Assembly: GCA_000173575.1 (NCBI GenBank)
Contig: ABYL01000001.1
Span: 62,001 to 126,000, forward strand
Source of the DNA: Burkholderia sp. H160
GTDB lineage: Bacteria; Pseudomonadota; Gammaproteobacteria; Burkholderiales; Burkholderiaceae
Reading direction: 5' to 3'
Length of the DNA: 64,000 nucleotides
In this document: positions 8,929-17,426 of the stretch, piece by piece
Numbering within the stretch: the first letter of the stretch is position 1
Layout: each line of letters opens with the position of its first letter
Program-made: the position numbers and the translations under genes
The notes under the pieces: model-generated
The model's input: only the letters and a program-made list of their open reading frames with translations
Database searches by the model: none
What the model was told of the DNA's origin: nothing

Positions 8929-9579
8929 TCACGCGTTGCGGAGGTGGCGTTCGAACCACTGCGCCGCCAGTCGCGCGACGGCCTCCAGTGTTCCCGGCTC
9001 CTCGAACAAATGGGTGGCGCCGGGCACGATCGCCAGTTCCTTCGGGCACCTGAGCAGCGCGAAGGCCGCGCGATTCTGCTCGAGGACGGTCGTATCGAGC
9101 CCGCCGACGATGAACAAGGTGGGCGCGAGCAAGGCGGCCAGCGCGTCGGGGCGAGCCATGTCGGGCCGGCCGCCGCGCGAGACGAGCGCGCGAATCGGGA
9201 TCGGCGACGTGCACGCGGCACGAATCGCTGCCGCTGCCCCGGTACTGGCGCCGAAATAACCGAACGGTAGCGCTGCGGCTGGCTGTGCGGCCAGCCAAGC
9301 CGTTGCCCGCGACAGACGCGCCGCGAGCAGATCGATATCGAACCGGGTGGCGGGCACCGCGTCCTCCTGCGGCGTGAGCAAGTCCATCAGCAGCGTGCCG
9401 ATCCCCGCTCGGTTCAGTTCGGCGGCGACGTACCGGTTGCGCGGGCTGTGCCGCGAGCTGCCGCTGCCGTGCGCGAACAGGACGACAGCGAACGCACCCG
9501 GCGGCAGCGCGAGCATACCCGGCAAGCCTGCGCTGCCGTTTTGGATCAGGACTTCTTCCCTGGCGGTTGGAGACCCCAT
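8929..9579 (-). CDS. Dienelactone hydrolase-like alpha/beta hydrolase
   Basis: This 216-residue cytoplasmic hydrolase has the expected triad elements: an oxyanion/HG motif (FAHGSGSSRHSPRN), a nucleophile elbow G-A-S-T-G-A (Ser), an acid in GGLDTTV and a His in PGATHLFEEPG. It resembles small DLH-like or phosphoribosyltransferase-linked hydrolases of Burkholderia. The ATG at 9579 is preferred because a GGTGGAG site lies seven bases upstream; a TTG at 9600 would add seven residues. It stands alone, so the substrate is unknown. Confidence 0.85.
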   Translation of the reverse strand: MGSPTAREEVLIQNGSAGLPGMLALPPGAFAVVLFAHGSGSSRHSPRNRYVAAELNRAGIGTLLMDLLTPQEDAVPATRFDIDLLAARLSRATAWLAAQPAAALPFGYFGASTGAAAAIRAACTSPIPIRALVSRGGRPDMARPDALAALLAPTLFIVGGLDTTVLEQNRAAFALLRCPKELAIVPGATHLFEEPGTLEAVARLAAQWFERHLRNA

Positions 9580-9600
9580 CGGACGCGCTCCACCGGACAA

Positions 9601-9905
9601 CGTTGCCGCATCGGGCTCGACCGCTGCGAGCGAGCGTCTGTCCGAAATTCTTCAGGGCCAAACAGCACACCGAATGCGCGTATGGCGTCCAGATGCGCCC
9701 TTATAGCGCCGCGATGAACTGGTTCCGCCCGGTCGTTCGCGGCGTCTCTGTCGCCGCGTGCCCGTAGGCGCGGATGATCAGCGCCGCCTTTTCGCCTTTT
9801 GAGTATAGGTACGTGCGTCATCCGGACTGCTCCTGTTCGCGACGCTGGCCGATCCGTGTGCCGCGGCGCCAGACCGCGAGGCGGCGCAGCCTGGCGCGCT
9901 GTGTG
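9601..9905 (+). other. Gene-free interval
   Basis: About 300 bases hold no open frame with family features. On the minus strand there is a short start-less coding-like stretch (about 38 codons, 9717-9830) that may be a gene remnant. Confidence 0.45.
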
Positions 9906-10118
9906 TCAAGGCGCCGGCGTGTCGTCGAGGTTGCTGGCAAACCCCGCTTTCTTGTGCGAACCGTCGCAGAACGGCTTGTTGCCGGAGTGGCCGCACCGGC
10001 ATAGCCAGACCTCGTCCTTTTCCACGTCGACGGGCTTGCCGCCTTGCGTGACGATCTTGAACTCGCCCTTGACGTGATAGGGGCCGTCGTTGCGTGGAGT
10101 GATGATTGCAGTCGCCAT
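9906..10118 (-). CDS. CDGSH-type iron-sulfur protein
   Basis: This 70-residue protein carries the complete CDGSH zinc-finger-like motif C-x-C-x2-S-x3-P-x-C-D-G-S-H (CRCGHSGNKPFCDGSH). In characterised relatives this binds a redox-active [2Fe-2S] cluster through three Cys and one His. A perfect GGAGG site eight bases upstream supports the ATG at 10118; the frame extends further upstream but without family similarity. Small bacterial CDGSH proteins are thought to act in Fe-S or redox handling. The gene is monocistronic and close to an IS6 remnant. Confidence 0.92.
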   Translation of the reverse strand: MATAIITPRNDGPYHVKGEFKIVTQGGKPVDVEKDEVWLCRCGHSGNKPFCDGSHKKAGFASNLDDTPAP

Positions 10119-10192
10119 GTGCGCCTCCAATGACAGTGAATTGCGCGACCTTGCCGCGTGCCTGATGCAGCGGTCGCGATGTCGATCCTGTT

Positions 10193-10465
10193 TCAGTCTA
10201 TATCGGACGCCGCGCAACCAGCCACCGCTGCTGCATGGCGGCACGCACGCGCGAACTCCGCCAACTTGACGAACTCTGGCGTGTAGTGCCGCACCCAACG
10301 CAGAATCGTCGTGTGAGCCAGCGACAACCCACGCTCAGCCATCATCTCGACGAGATCGCGCAGGCTGAGTTTGTAGCGCAGATACCAGCGCGCACAAAGA
10401 ATGATCACGTCACGGTCAAAATGACGGCCGGCGAATAGCCCGTCCAGACTCTTCAAATTGTTCAT
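10193..10465 (-). pseudogene. IS6-family (IS26-like) transposase, 5' fragment
   Basis: The first ~75 residues match the N-terminal, DNA-binding part of IS6-type transposases: LFAGRHFDRDVIILCARWYL, SLRDLVEMMAERGLSL and TILRWVRHYTPEF. The similarity then stops and the frame closes at 90 codons, so the DDE catalytic domain is missing. The element can no longer transpose by itself. Confidence 0.85.
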
Positions 10466-10532
10466 CGCGGCTCTTCAAATCGGTCAGGGCGACACTCTGA
10501 CCGATCTGTTGATTGCTATTTGCACCACAACC
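10193..10532 (-). mobile_element. Truncated IS6-family insertion sequence
   Basis: The transposase fragment is preceded on its own strand by GGTTGTGGTGCAAATAG, whose outer end is at 10532. This resembles an IS6-type terminal inverted repeat (GG...TGCAAA). The other end is missing, so only the left part of the element remains, next to the end of the AmrS-like gene. Confidence 0.65.
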
Positions 10533-10566
10533 GTGAGGTTGAGCCTGCCAAACAGGAGCACCGACA

Positions 10567-11643
10567 TTAAAGGCCGACACGGATGGGGATCCGGCGCCGG
10601 CCGAATGGCAAATCGAACCGCTCAAACCGACCGGCCACCCGCGCGTGGCACACAGGGCAAGCGCCCTCGGAAGTGAGGCGATAGCTTTCAATGCGATGCC
10701 AATCGCGCACGATGAGCGCGGTCCCGCACTCGGGGCAGAAGGTGGTGTCGCCCTCGATATCATGCACATTCCCCGTATAAACGTATTTCAAGCCCTCGGT
10801 GAGCGCGATCTCTCGCGCGCGAGTGAGGGTGGCGGGCGGTGTGGGTTGCACGTCGGTCATCTTGTAATCGGGATGGAATGCCGTGAAGTGGAGCGGCACG
10901 TCTTCACCCAGTTCCTTCATGAGCCACTGCGCTTCGGAGCGGATCTCCACACTGCTGTCGTTTTTGCCTGGAATGAGCAGCGTCGTGATTTCGAGCCAGA
11001 CACCGGTTTCGTGCCGCAAATATTGAAGCGTCTCCAGGACCGGCGCCAAGTGGCTGCCCGTGACCCTGAAATAGAAATCGTCAGTGAATGCCTTCAGGTC
11101 GACGTTGGCGGCATCCATGGTCGCGTAGAAATCGCGCCGCGCCTGCGCGCCCATGTATCCCGCGGTCACTGCAACGGTCATGATGCCCCGTGCGTGGCAG
11201 GCGTTAGCCACATCCATCGCATATTCGGCAAAGATCACCGGGTCGTTATAGGTGAAGGCAACGCTCTTGCAGCCATGAGTCTCGGCCGCCAGGGCGATTG
11301 CCTCCGGGGTCGCGGCGTCGGCGAGCGTATCCATCTCGCGCGACTTGCTGATGTCCCAGTTCTGGCAAAACTTGCACGCCAGATTGCAGCCGGCGGTACC
11401 GAAGGAAAGCACGCTTGTGCCGGGATAGAAATGGTTGAGGGGCTTTTTTTCGATCGGATCGATACAGAATCCAGAAGACCGGCCGTACGTCGTCAGGATC
11501 ATGCAGTCATCGAGCCGCTGGCGCACGAAGCAGGCACCGCGCTGCCCGTCATGCAGGCGGCAGTCGCGTGGGCACAGGTCACACTCGATGCGTCCATCGT
11601 CGAGAAAGTGCCAGTATCGGCCGGGATAGATGAATCCTTCATA
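10567..11643 (-). CDS. amrS: AmmeMemoRadiSam-type radical SAM enzyme (AmrS/PflA-like), 5' end out of frame
   Basis: The radical SAM signature C-x3-C-x2-C is present in GTAGCNLACKFCQNWD. The segment YGRSSGFCIDPIEKKPLNHF and a C-terminal pair of CxxC motifs (FCPECG, CPVCH) are typical of AmrS/COG1180 proteins, related to pyruvate-formate-lyase activase. The family-conserved N-terminus (YPGRYWH, then CDLCPRDCRLHDGQRGACFVR) is encoded directly upstream. It begins at 11643 right after an in-frame TGA and has no ATG. A GTG at 11526 would start the protein after this conserved block. An ATG at 11642-11640 lies in another frame. Either a one-base frameshift broke the start, or the product is shortened. 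The partners AMMECR1 and Memo are not nearby. Confidence 0.8.
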   Translation of the reverse strand, partial: YEGFIYPGRYWHFLDDGRIECDLCPRDCRLHDGQRGACFVRQRLDDCMILTTYGRSSGFCIDPIEKKPLNHFYPGTSVLSFGTAGCNLACKFCQNWDISKSREMDTLADAATPEAIALAAETHGCKSVAFTYNDPVIFAEYAMDVANACHARGIMTVAVTAGYMGAQARRDFYATMDAANVDLKAFTDDFYFRVTGSHLAPVLETLQYLRHETGVWLEITTLLIPGKNDSSVEIRSEAQWLMKELGEDVPLHFTAFHPDYKMTDVQPTPPATLTRAREIALTEGLKYVYTGNVHDIEGDTTFCPECGTALIVRDWHRIESYRLTSEGACPVCHARVAGRFERFDLPFGRRRIPIRVGL

Positions 11644-12119
11644 TCAGTGGCGGGAGCGACTGCGCTCGGGCGCGTCGATTGCAGCGGCGCCGAGATCACG
11701 CGCAGCATGCGAAGAAAAATTTCCGTGGACATCACCCATGCTGCCCCAACGACGACGATGGAATCAGAGATCGCTCGAGAATCGCAGAAACGCGAGGATC
11801 GAAATAAGGGATCCCACGCGGGCGAGCCCACATGAGTGGCGTCGCGGTCCCACGTCGCTCAGTCGATCACCTTCACTACCGACTGAGACAGACATGGCAG
11901 GCTCCGTGCTTTCATTCTAGATGCTTGCGCTGCGCGTCGCGCGGAGTCGCGACGCCGATTGCGACTGGGTACCCGGTGACGCACTCGCCGACACCCTGAG
12001 CCAGGTCAGACACCTTGACGTGCTCCGCGCTTGCAGCACGCACCCCGGTGCGCGCCAGTTGTCTTGGCGACCAGCGGTACTTCATGCCAGGATTCCTTGA
12101 ATACCGTGAGGGGCACGAT
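11644..12119 (+). other. Intergenic interval with a conserved short element
   Basis: No gene is supported in about 475 bases. The block at 11890-11920 is nearly identical, except for a 15-base indel, to one at 45278-45324 (see the separate entries). Confidence 0.5.
11890..11920 (-). repeat. Conserved intergenic element, copy 1
   Basis: The element consists of AGACATGGCAGGCTC directly followed by CGTGCTTTCATTCTAG. The same two parts occur at 45278-45324, where 15 extra bases separate them. It lies 200-270 bases upstream of the amrS-like gene (minus strand) and of a small plus-strand gene. Confidence 0.6.
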
Positions 12120-12407
12120 ATGGACTGGACAGAGGGAAGTCACAACGGACTCAGTTTTGCTGTGCGCACGCTTGAAAAGCAGGGCGTTGGGGGCGGATAC
12201 GTCCATATTTTCGGCTTCACTGGCTTCGTATTCGCCCACTGGGGATCACTGCATGACCATCACAGGATTCCAGTGCAATGTCTCGCAGAAGAAGGCTATC
12301 GACGAGAAGACTGGGCACGTGAGGCCGCGATCGACGAGGCGAAAGCGATTATTGATGGACAGCGTCCGCTTAAAGACCCTAGCTTTCTCCGGACCCAGTC
12401 GGATTGA
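12120..12407 (+). CDS. Small hypothetical protein (95 aa)
   Basis: The start is the ATG at 12120, preceded by GAGGGG eight bases upstream; the frame runs further upstream but that part lacks coding character. The product is soluble, with a Gly- and aromatic-rich N-terminal half (GVGGGYVHIFGFTGF) and a charged helical C-terminal half (REDWAREAAIDEAKAIIDG). No family was recognised. It lies 100 bases before the cysteine synthase gene on the same strand. Confidence 0.6.
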   Translation: MDWTEGSHNGLSFAVRTLEKQGVGGGYVHIFGFTGFVFAHWGSLHDHHRIPVQCLAEEGYRREDWAREAAIDEAKAIIDGQRPLKDPSFLRTQSD

Positions 12408-12511
12408 CATTCCAGCCATTTGATACCTCGCTCGCTTCGTCGATTGAAAGCAGCGGATATCCTGTCAGTGTTGAAGTGGATCGCCAATGATGGTGTGAAA
12501 GGGAGGCAGCC

Positions 12512-13486
12512 ATGGGCGCGCAGGAGGGTTTCGTTGGCAGCATCGGTAACACGCCGCTAATCAGGCTTGCAAAGCTCAGCGCCAAAACCGGCTGCGACAT
12601 TTTCGGCAAGGCCGAATTCCTGAATCCCGGCGGGTCGGTGAAAGACCGCGCCGCACTCTACATCATTCAGGATGCCGAGCGGCGCGGCGCGCTCAAGGCT
12701 GGGGGTACCGTGGTGGAGGGCACCGCCGGCAATACCGGCATCGGACTGGCCCATATCTGTGCTGCGCGTGGCTACCGCTGCGTCATCGTCATTCCGGAGA
12801 CTCAGTCTCCCGAAAAAATGGACCTCCTGCGTGTGCTGGGTGCGGAGGTGCATGCTGTGCCAGCCGTACCATACAAAGATCCGAACAATTACCAGAAGGT
12901 TGCTGGGCGTCTTGCACAGGAGATTGGGAACGCAATCTGGGCCAACCAGTTCGACAATCTCGTCAACCGGCAGGCTCACTATGAAACCACCGGACCGGAA
13001 ATCTGGCGCGACACGGGTGGCACGGTGGATGCGTTCGTGTGTGCCACAGGGACCGGCGGCACGCTTGCCGGCGTCGCACGCTTTCTCAAGGAGCAGAACC
13101 CCAACGTGAGAACCGTGCTGGCTGATCCGCACGGCAGCGGGCTGTACAGTTTCGTGAAAACGGGCGAAATCAAGGGGGAAGGCAACTCAATCACAGAAGG
13201 TATTGGCTCCAGCCGGGTCACCGCCAATCTCGAGGGCACGCCGATCGACGACGCCGTGCGTATTGACGATCAGCACTGCGTCACAATGGTCTACCGGTTG
13301 CTGAGGGAGGAAGGCCTGTTTGTCGGTGGTTCGACTGGCATCAACGTGGCGGCGGCCGTGTGGCTCGCCCGGCAGATGGGGCCGGGCCATACCATCGTCA
13401 CGCTGTTGTGTGATCGTGGCGATCTGTACCGTGCCCGGCTGTTCAATCCCGCCTGGTTGAAGGAGAGGGGACTGGTGCCCGACTGA
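12512..13486 (+). CDS. Cysteine synthase A family protein (PLP-dependent)
   Basis: This 324-residue enzyme belongs to the O-acetylserine sulfhydrylase / cystathionine beta-synthase group. The PLP-binding lysine is K44 in NPGGSVKDRAA. The substrate loop VEGTAGNTGIGLA and the glycine-rich phosphate cup GTGGTLAGVA are intact. Known members replace the acetyl group of O-acetylserine with sulfide to make cysteine. The TAGNTG version of the loop and the extended C-terminus differ somewhat from housekeeping CysK, so another beta-replacement substrate is possible. A GGGAGG site precedes the ATG. It is not near sulfate-assimilation genes. Confidence 0.9.
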   Translation: MGAQEGFVGSIGNTPLIRLAKLSAKTGCDIFGKAEFLNPGGSVKDRAALYIIQDAERRGALKAGGTVVEGTAGNTGIGLAHICAARGYRCVIVIPETQSPEKMDLLRVLGAEVHAVPAVPYKDPNNYQKVAGRLAQEIGNAIWANQFDNLVNRQAHYETTGPEIWRDTGGTVDAFVCATGTGGTLAGVARFLKEQNPNVRTVLADPHGSGLYSFVKTGEIKGEGNSITEGIGSSRVTANLEGTPIDDAVRIDDQHCVTMVYRLLREEGLFVGGSTGINVAAAVWLARQMGPGHTIVTLLCDRGDLYRARLFNPAWLKERGLVPD

Positions 13487-13740
13487 GCGGCGTGATAGCG
13501 CAGCGAGGATGTTTCGTCCGGGAATATTTAACCGCATGCCGACATCGGACTCACCAGTCGGCCAATAAAAAAGACTCAGTCAACAGCGGGGCGGCCCAAT
13601 CCGATTGGTCAGCCGAATTTCGGCATCGGGTCAAACAGCATTGGCGACAACGCTCAGAGACATTTGTGCGGCGTGAAAGGATGGAATACGACGTGACTGC
13701 CGTCTGGACGGTCAAGATCGGACGGCTACCGTGTTTGCTG

Positions 13741-14085
13741 CTACTGCGCCATCTGTAGATCCGCTATCGCTGCAGCGAGAAATCGTGCCGCCTCGCCGCC
13801 CGTGACAACCCGATGGTCGAACGTCAGGCTCAGCGGCAAGATGCGATGCACGGCGGGAGTACCTCTGGCCGCCACGACCTCTTCATGGATTCGGCCCGCT
13901 CCGAGAATCGCGACGGTGGGTGTGGCACGACCACTGGAGCCGCGTATTTGCCGGCGAACATGCCGAAGTTCGACAAGATTACCGTGTTGCCGCGCAGCTC
14001 TTCCGGCGGAATTTTGCGTTCCCGGATGTCGGCGCGCATACGATTGAGTCCATCGCGCAGGTCCGTCACGTCGCGGTTTTTCGAT
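13741..14085 (-). pseudogene. Dihydrolipoyl acyltransferase (E2), truncated and frameshifted C-terminal part
   Basis: Two minus-strand frames together give the end of a 2-oxo-acid dehydrogenase E2 catalytic domain. The first reads NRDVTDLRDGLNRMRADI and then LRGNTVILSNFGMFAGKYAAPVVV. The second continues TVAILGAGRIHEEVV and ends LPLSLTFDHRVVTGGEAARFL. The change of frame falls near 13917-13925. Only about the last 115 residues remain; lipoyl and subunit-binding domains are gone. Similarity begins at about 14085, exactly where an unrelated fragment starts on the other strand. Confidence 0.8.
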
Positions 14086-14087
14086 GC

Positions 14088-14366
14088 CCGGAGACCCGAC
14101 CGGACCATCACGCATACGAAACCACCTGCTGGAACGACATCCGCGACTGGGCAGATCATCTCGCAGCACTCGACATCAAGCTGTGGTGGGGACCGGGTCG
14201 CCACGGGCCGGGAAACAATCTCTTCTTCATGGTGCACGATCCACAAGGCTATCTGGTGGAGATTTCGGCAGAAATGGAACTCGTGCCTGATGAGGTTACC
14301 AAGCGGACCTGGCGGCACGAAGAGCGTACCTTGAACCTCTGGGGGCCGGGCTTCTTGCGAAGCTGA
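14088..14366 (+). pseudogene. VOC-family (extradiol dioxygenase-like) protein, C-terminal fragment
   Basis: From 14088 the plus strand encodes a typical C-terminal VOC half: DHHAYETTCWNDIRDWADHL, WWGPGRHGPGNNLFFMVHDP and YLVEISAEMELV, the last with the metal-binding Glu. The N-terminal domain and first metal-binding His are missing, so it cannot be a working enzyme. It resembles the matching part of the complete VOC dioxygenase at 60624-61556. It abuts the truncated E2 fragment head to head. Confidence 0.78.
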
Positions 14367-14586
14367 TCGCTCAGCCTGCTCTGTACCCGGATAGTACGGG
14401 ACAGTTATGAGAGAGGACCGAGACGGACGACGGTCTCATGCCCACTGCCGACGCTCGACCGCGCGCACACCGCAGGTCCGCTTTTAAGGGCCAACCGTCG
14501 TAGGCTCTTTGTAGCGGGCTGGAGTCGGCGAGTGATGTGGCGCGCGCTTCGGCCGTTCGAGGCATTCCTGCCATCGTCCGGCGGGG

Positions 14587-15828
14587 TTACCGCGTCATGC
14601 GACGTTCCGCCATATCGGCGACGAACCGGCGTGCCTCGTCTTCCACGGCCAGGAGGGTGCCAGACCGTCGGGTGGAAGCAAAATCGAGCCCGGCGAAATA
14701 GACTCCGGGGACCGACGCAATCCCATCTTCGTGGATGGGTTGGTGCTGCTCGTTCAGGACACCGGGTATGTCGATCCAACTGAAGTCGCCTTCAAAGCCG
14801 GTGCACCAGATAATCGCCGAAATGTTTCGCTCGACAAGATCGAGCAACAGGATAGGTTTCTCTGGTAGATGCGGAGCAATTGTCTCCGCCTCGTCCTCGA
14901 CGGCCGGAGGCGCATTTAGACCGTTCTGTTCGATGAATGCATCGATCCGGACTTTCAACTGTGCGGAAGTCTCGTTGCCGAAGCGCATATTTTCGCGAAG
15001 GTCGTCGGCGAAAGAGAACTGGCCGTTCTTCACTCCGGTGAATCGCCCCAGCAGCACGACGCCTTGAGCACTGAGGGACTGCAGGCTTATCGTGTGCAGC
15101 GCGCCCAGCATGCCCCGAGGAGCAATACGGCCGGACGGATCGACAAAATCTTTGCGCGGCACGTCGAAAAGTCCGGCCTTCACCATCCACACGGTGATGT
15201 CGTGCCCACGATATCGTCGCGGCATGCGGCCAATGTGGCCGGTCGCCAGATAGGTTGCCCTGCCCGCCAGGATCAGATCTTCGGCGATTTGACAGCCAGA
15301 CTGGGCGCTGCCGATGACCAGGATGGCACCGGAGGGAAGGGTGTCTGCATTGCGGTAGTCGGAGGCATCGATCTGCATCGCGACGTTCATCGATGCGGAG
15401 GCTGCCGTCGGTCGGCGCGGCCTGTTCAGACTGCCGCTGGCGACCACCACATTCCTTGCGTGCAGCGTCTGCTGCGACGTCACGACGCGAAACAGTCCGT
15501 CGCTCGAATCCAGTTTTGTGACGCTGGCGCCAGTACGAACAGGAAGTCGGTGGCGCAGCACGTAGCTTTCGAGCACCGTCACGAACTCCGTGTGCGTCAT
15601 GAACCCTTCCGGGGATGGGCCATCGTAGCTGTCCCCGGGCATCACGCTGTAGACGTAGGGAAGATTGAAGTGGAATGAGTCCCAGCGCTGGGTCCGCCAC
15701 GTTTCGCCGATTCGACCACGCTCCAGGACACAATGTTGCATATTGGCCCGAGCGAGCGCATAGCTGACACCGAGACCAGCCCATCCCGCGCCTACGACAA
15801 CGGCATCCAGAACGCCCGTTTCGTCCAT
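14587..15828 (-). CDS. FAD/NAD(P)-dependent flavin monooxygenase-like oxidoreductase
   Basis: This is a 413-residue flavoprotein. It has an N-terminal FAD motif (VVVGAGWAGLGVSYAL), the FMO/BVMO-like segment GRIGETWRTQRWDSFHFNLP, a second dinucleotide motif (VIGSAQSGCQIAEDL, near residue 170) for NADPH, and WCTGFEGDFSWIDIPGVL near the end. This matches the trimethylamine/N-hydroxylating monooxygenase group. It could oxygenate a nitrogen, sulfur or ketone substrate; context gives no hint. An AGGAGG site supports the ATG at 15828. It is monocistronic. Confidence 0.86.
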   Translation of the reverse strand: MDETGVLDAVVVGAGWAGLGVSYALARANMQHCVLERGRIGETWRTQRWDSFHFNLPYVYSVMPGDSYDGPSPEGFMTHTEFVTVLESYVLRHRLPVRTGASVTKLDSSDGLFRVVTSQQTLHARNVVVASGSLNRPRRPTAASASMNVAMQIDASDYRNADTLPSGAILVIGSAQSGCQIAEDLILAGRATYLATGHIGRMPRRYRGHDITVWMVKAGLFDVPRKDFVDPSGRIAPRGMLGALHTISLQSLSAQGVVLLGRFTGVKNGQFSFADDLRENMRFGNETSAQLKVRIDAFIEQNGLNAPPAVEDEAETIAPHLPEKPILLLDLVERNISAIIWCTGFEGDFSWIDIPGVLNEQHQPIHEDGIASVPGVYFAGLDFASTRRSGTLLAVEDEARRFVADMAERRMTR

Positions 15829-16592
15829 GATGGCCTCCTGATGCAGGGCTGCCGGTGTGTCATTGGGACCTTATCACAGCATGAATCCACAGTCATTGCG
15901 CGACGCAGGAAGGGGTATCAACAAGGTTCGGGCTGATGCAATGCTTTCCATCAGGCCGATGACCTACCCAGCGCGGTGCGAGCATGAGGGTCCGCGTTTG
16001 AGTCAAGGCGCCATTCGTTCGCCGCGTGGCCACGATGTTCAGACGGCTGGTCTACCTCGTCAAGCGGTCGTTCCATCGGGGAGAGCCGACGTCGTATCGT
16101 CGGCCAAAGCGGTCGTTGGTCCCGCAAAGTATTAGCGGCTGGTATGGGGTCCTCAGCTCACGATGGTATCGGTCGGTCTGGGCAAGCGGCAGCTTCAGTT
16201 GACGTCGAGCGGCTGTGCACGACCCCTGAGCCGCTGTTAGAGTGATCCCCTCAGAAGGGGCCGTTGTCAGAGCCTCAACCGACGTTCGCTCATGGTCTTG
16301 TCGCTGACCGGCAACCGGGCGTCACGTTGAGCCCCCACTGATTCTCAGCGCAGGCGTCCGCCCCGCACCGCATCCTTTTGTATCCCACCGTATCTACGCC
16401 AGTCAGGGATACGCACGCTTATACACAACCGACTTTCTGACATCAGCGGGATACGCTCATCCGCTCAAATACGCCATCGCGGTCCCTGAGCTTCGGAAGT
16501 CACATTTGTGGAACTACCATGACACGGCCCAGCGATTCCACGCTAAGTTATTCGAACTTTCTCCCCGCGGGGATCAACTAGTGAGAACGCAA
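15829..16592 (+). other. Long intergenic interval upstream of the DUF6130 gene
   Basis: About 760 bases hold no recognisable coding sequence on either strand. The right-hand part (16376-16481) is a 106-bp block with a homologous copy upstream of the epoxide hydrolase gene, described separately. Confidence 0.55.
16376..16481 (+). promoter_or_regulatory. Duplicated upstream block with GTATCC/GGATAC repeats, copy A
   Basis: The block begins TTTTGTATCC and ends TCAAATACGCCATCGCG. It contains two GTATC and two GGGATACG half-sites. It aligns over its full length with the reverse complement of 18888-18993. It ends 112 bases before the DUF6130 start codon. The other copy ends 109 bases before the epoxide hydrolase start, so a shared promoter or operator is likely. 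Confidence 0.7.
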
Positions 16593-17066
16593 ATGAACAT
16601 GCTGATCAAAACGCTTGCCGCAGTTACGGCTGGTGCCGTGCTCGCAACGAACGCCTTCGCCCAGAGCACGGGGGAGGTCGGCATCGCCTCACCGTACGTC
16701 GCCATCAACAACGAGCCCCAACCCAAACTGATTGTGGATCCCACGCCGCTTTCGGCAGGGCTGGCCCACGGGATCGTCTGGATCCAATATCGCGTGGAGA
16801 ACGTGCATATCGTTCCGGTGTTCGGGGCAGCCGCGCTCAACGTGTCCCCACGAATCGGGCATCTGCACGTACACATCGACGATTTACCTTGGGGTTGGGT
16901 AGAAGCGAATGATGTCAATACAATCAGCGTCGCGGGTCTGCCACCCGGTCAGCACAAGATGCTTGTGGAGCTGGTCGACGCTCAACATCACGTATTCTCT
17001 GAGTGCACGGAGTGCCGGCAGACGGTGACGTTCACGGTCCCCGAGGGCACGCCTCATTCGCACTGA
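16593..17066 (+). CDS. DUF6130 family periplasmic protein
   Basis: The 157-residue product starts at the ATG at 16593 with a clear signal peptide (residues 1-23, cleavage after NAFA). The mature part is a compact beta-rich domain with the repeated motif IGHLHVHIDDLPWGWVEA and LPPGQHKMLVELVDAQHHVF, typical of DUF6130 proteins. Two cysteines near the end (CTEC) could bind a metal or form a disulfide. The function is unknown. Its upstream region is a copy of that of the TAT-exported epoxide hydrolase 2 kb away, suggesting co-expression in the envelope. Confidence 0.85.
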   Translation: MNMLIKTLAAVTAGAVLATNAFAQSTGEVGIASPYVAINNEPQPKLIVDPTPLSAGLAHGIVWIQYRVENVHIVPVFGAAALNVSPRIGHLHVHIDDLPWGWVEANDVNTISVAGLPPGQHKMLVELVDAQHHVFSECTECRQTVTFTVPEGTPHSH

Positions 17067-17268
17067 AGGGCTGACATGACCCTCTTCGCTGGTTCGTCGC
17101 GAATGACGTCCAATGCGTCCTGAGTCATGACCCTTCTACCCGATGACTGAGTGTTCGTCTTTGACATGGGACGGCCGGTTACGAGGCGGAGCCGACGCCC
17201 GAATGTCCAACGTCAAGGTATGCGAGCGGCCGTTTGTGGGCGCTTGCACTTGCCGAACCATGACGCCG

Positions 17269-17400
17269 TCAAACGGCCATCCGCGCGAATGTTTCTGGTC
17301 CGTGTCGCGCAATCAGGAACACATCGCCGCCACTCGAACTGATCTTGCCGAGATTGATCACGGCTGCGTTCGAGCTGCCCGACAGCGTGAGCGCTCCGAC
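17269..17400 (-). pseudogene. Filamentous hemagglutinin-like passenger fragment
   Basis: A minus-strand stretch of about 43 codons reads like the repeat-helix of large secreted adhesins: LTLSGSSNAAVINLGKISS, then GGDVFLIAR. It ends at a TGA at 17269-17271. There is no start and no secretion domain, so it can only be a remnant. Confidence 0.4.
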
Positions 17401-17419
17401 GCATGCGTGCCGGAGCGCT
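17390..17419 (-). terminator. Hairpin after the epoxide hydrolase gene
   Basis: Arms AGCGCTCCG (17390-17398) and CGGAGCGCT (17411-17419) are perfect complements around a 12-base loop. The hairpin lies 8 bases beyond the stop codon of the minus-strand epoxide hydrolase. There is no T-run, so it may be an attenuating or RNA-stabilising hairpin rather than a classic terminator. Confidence 0.4.
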
Positions 17420-17426
17420 GCGCACT

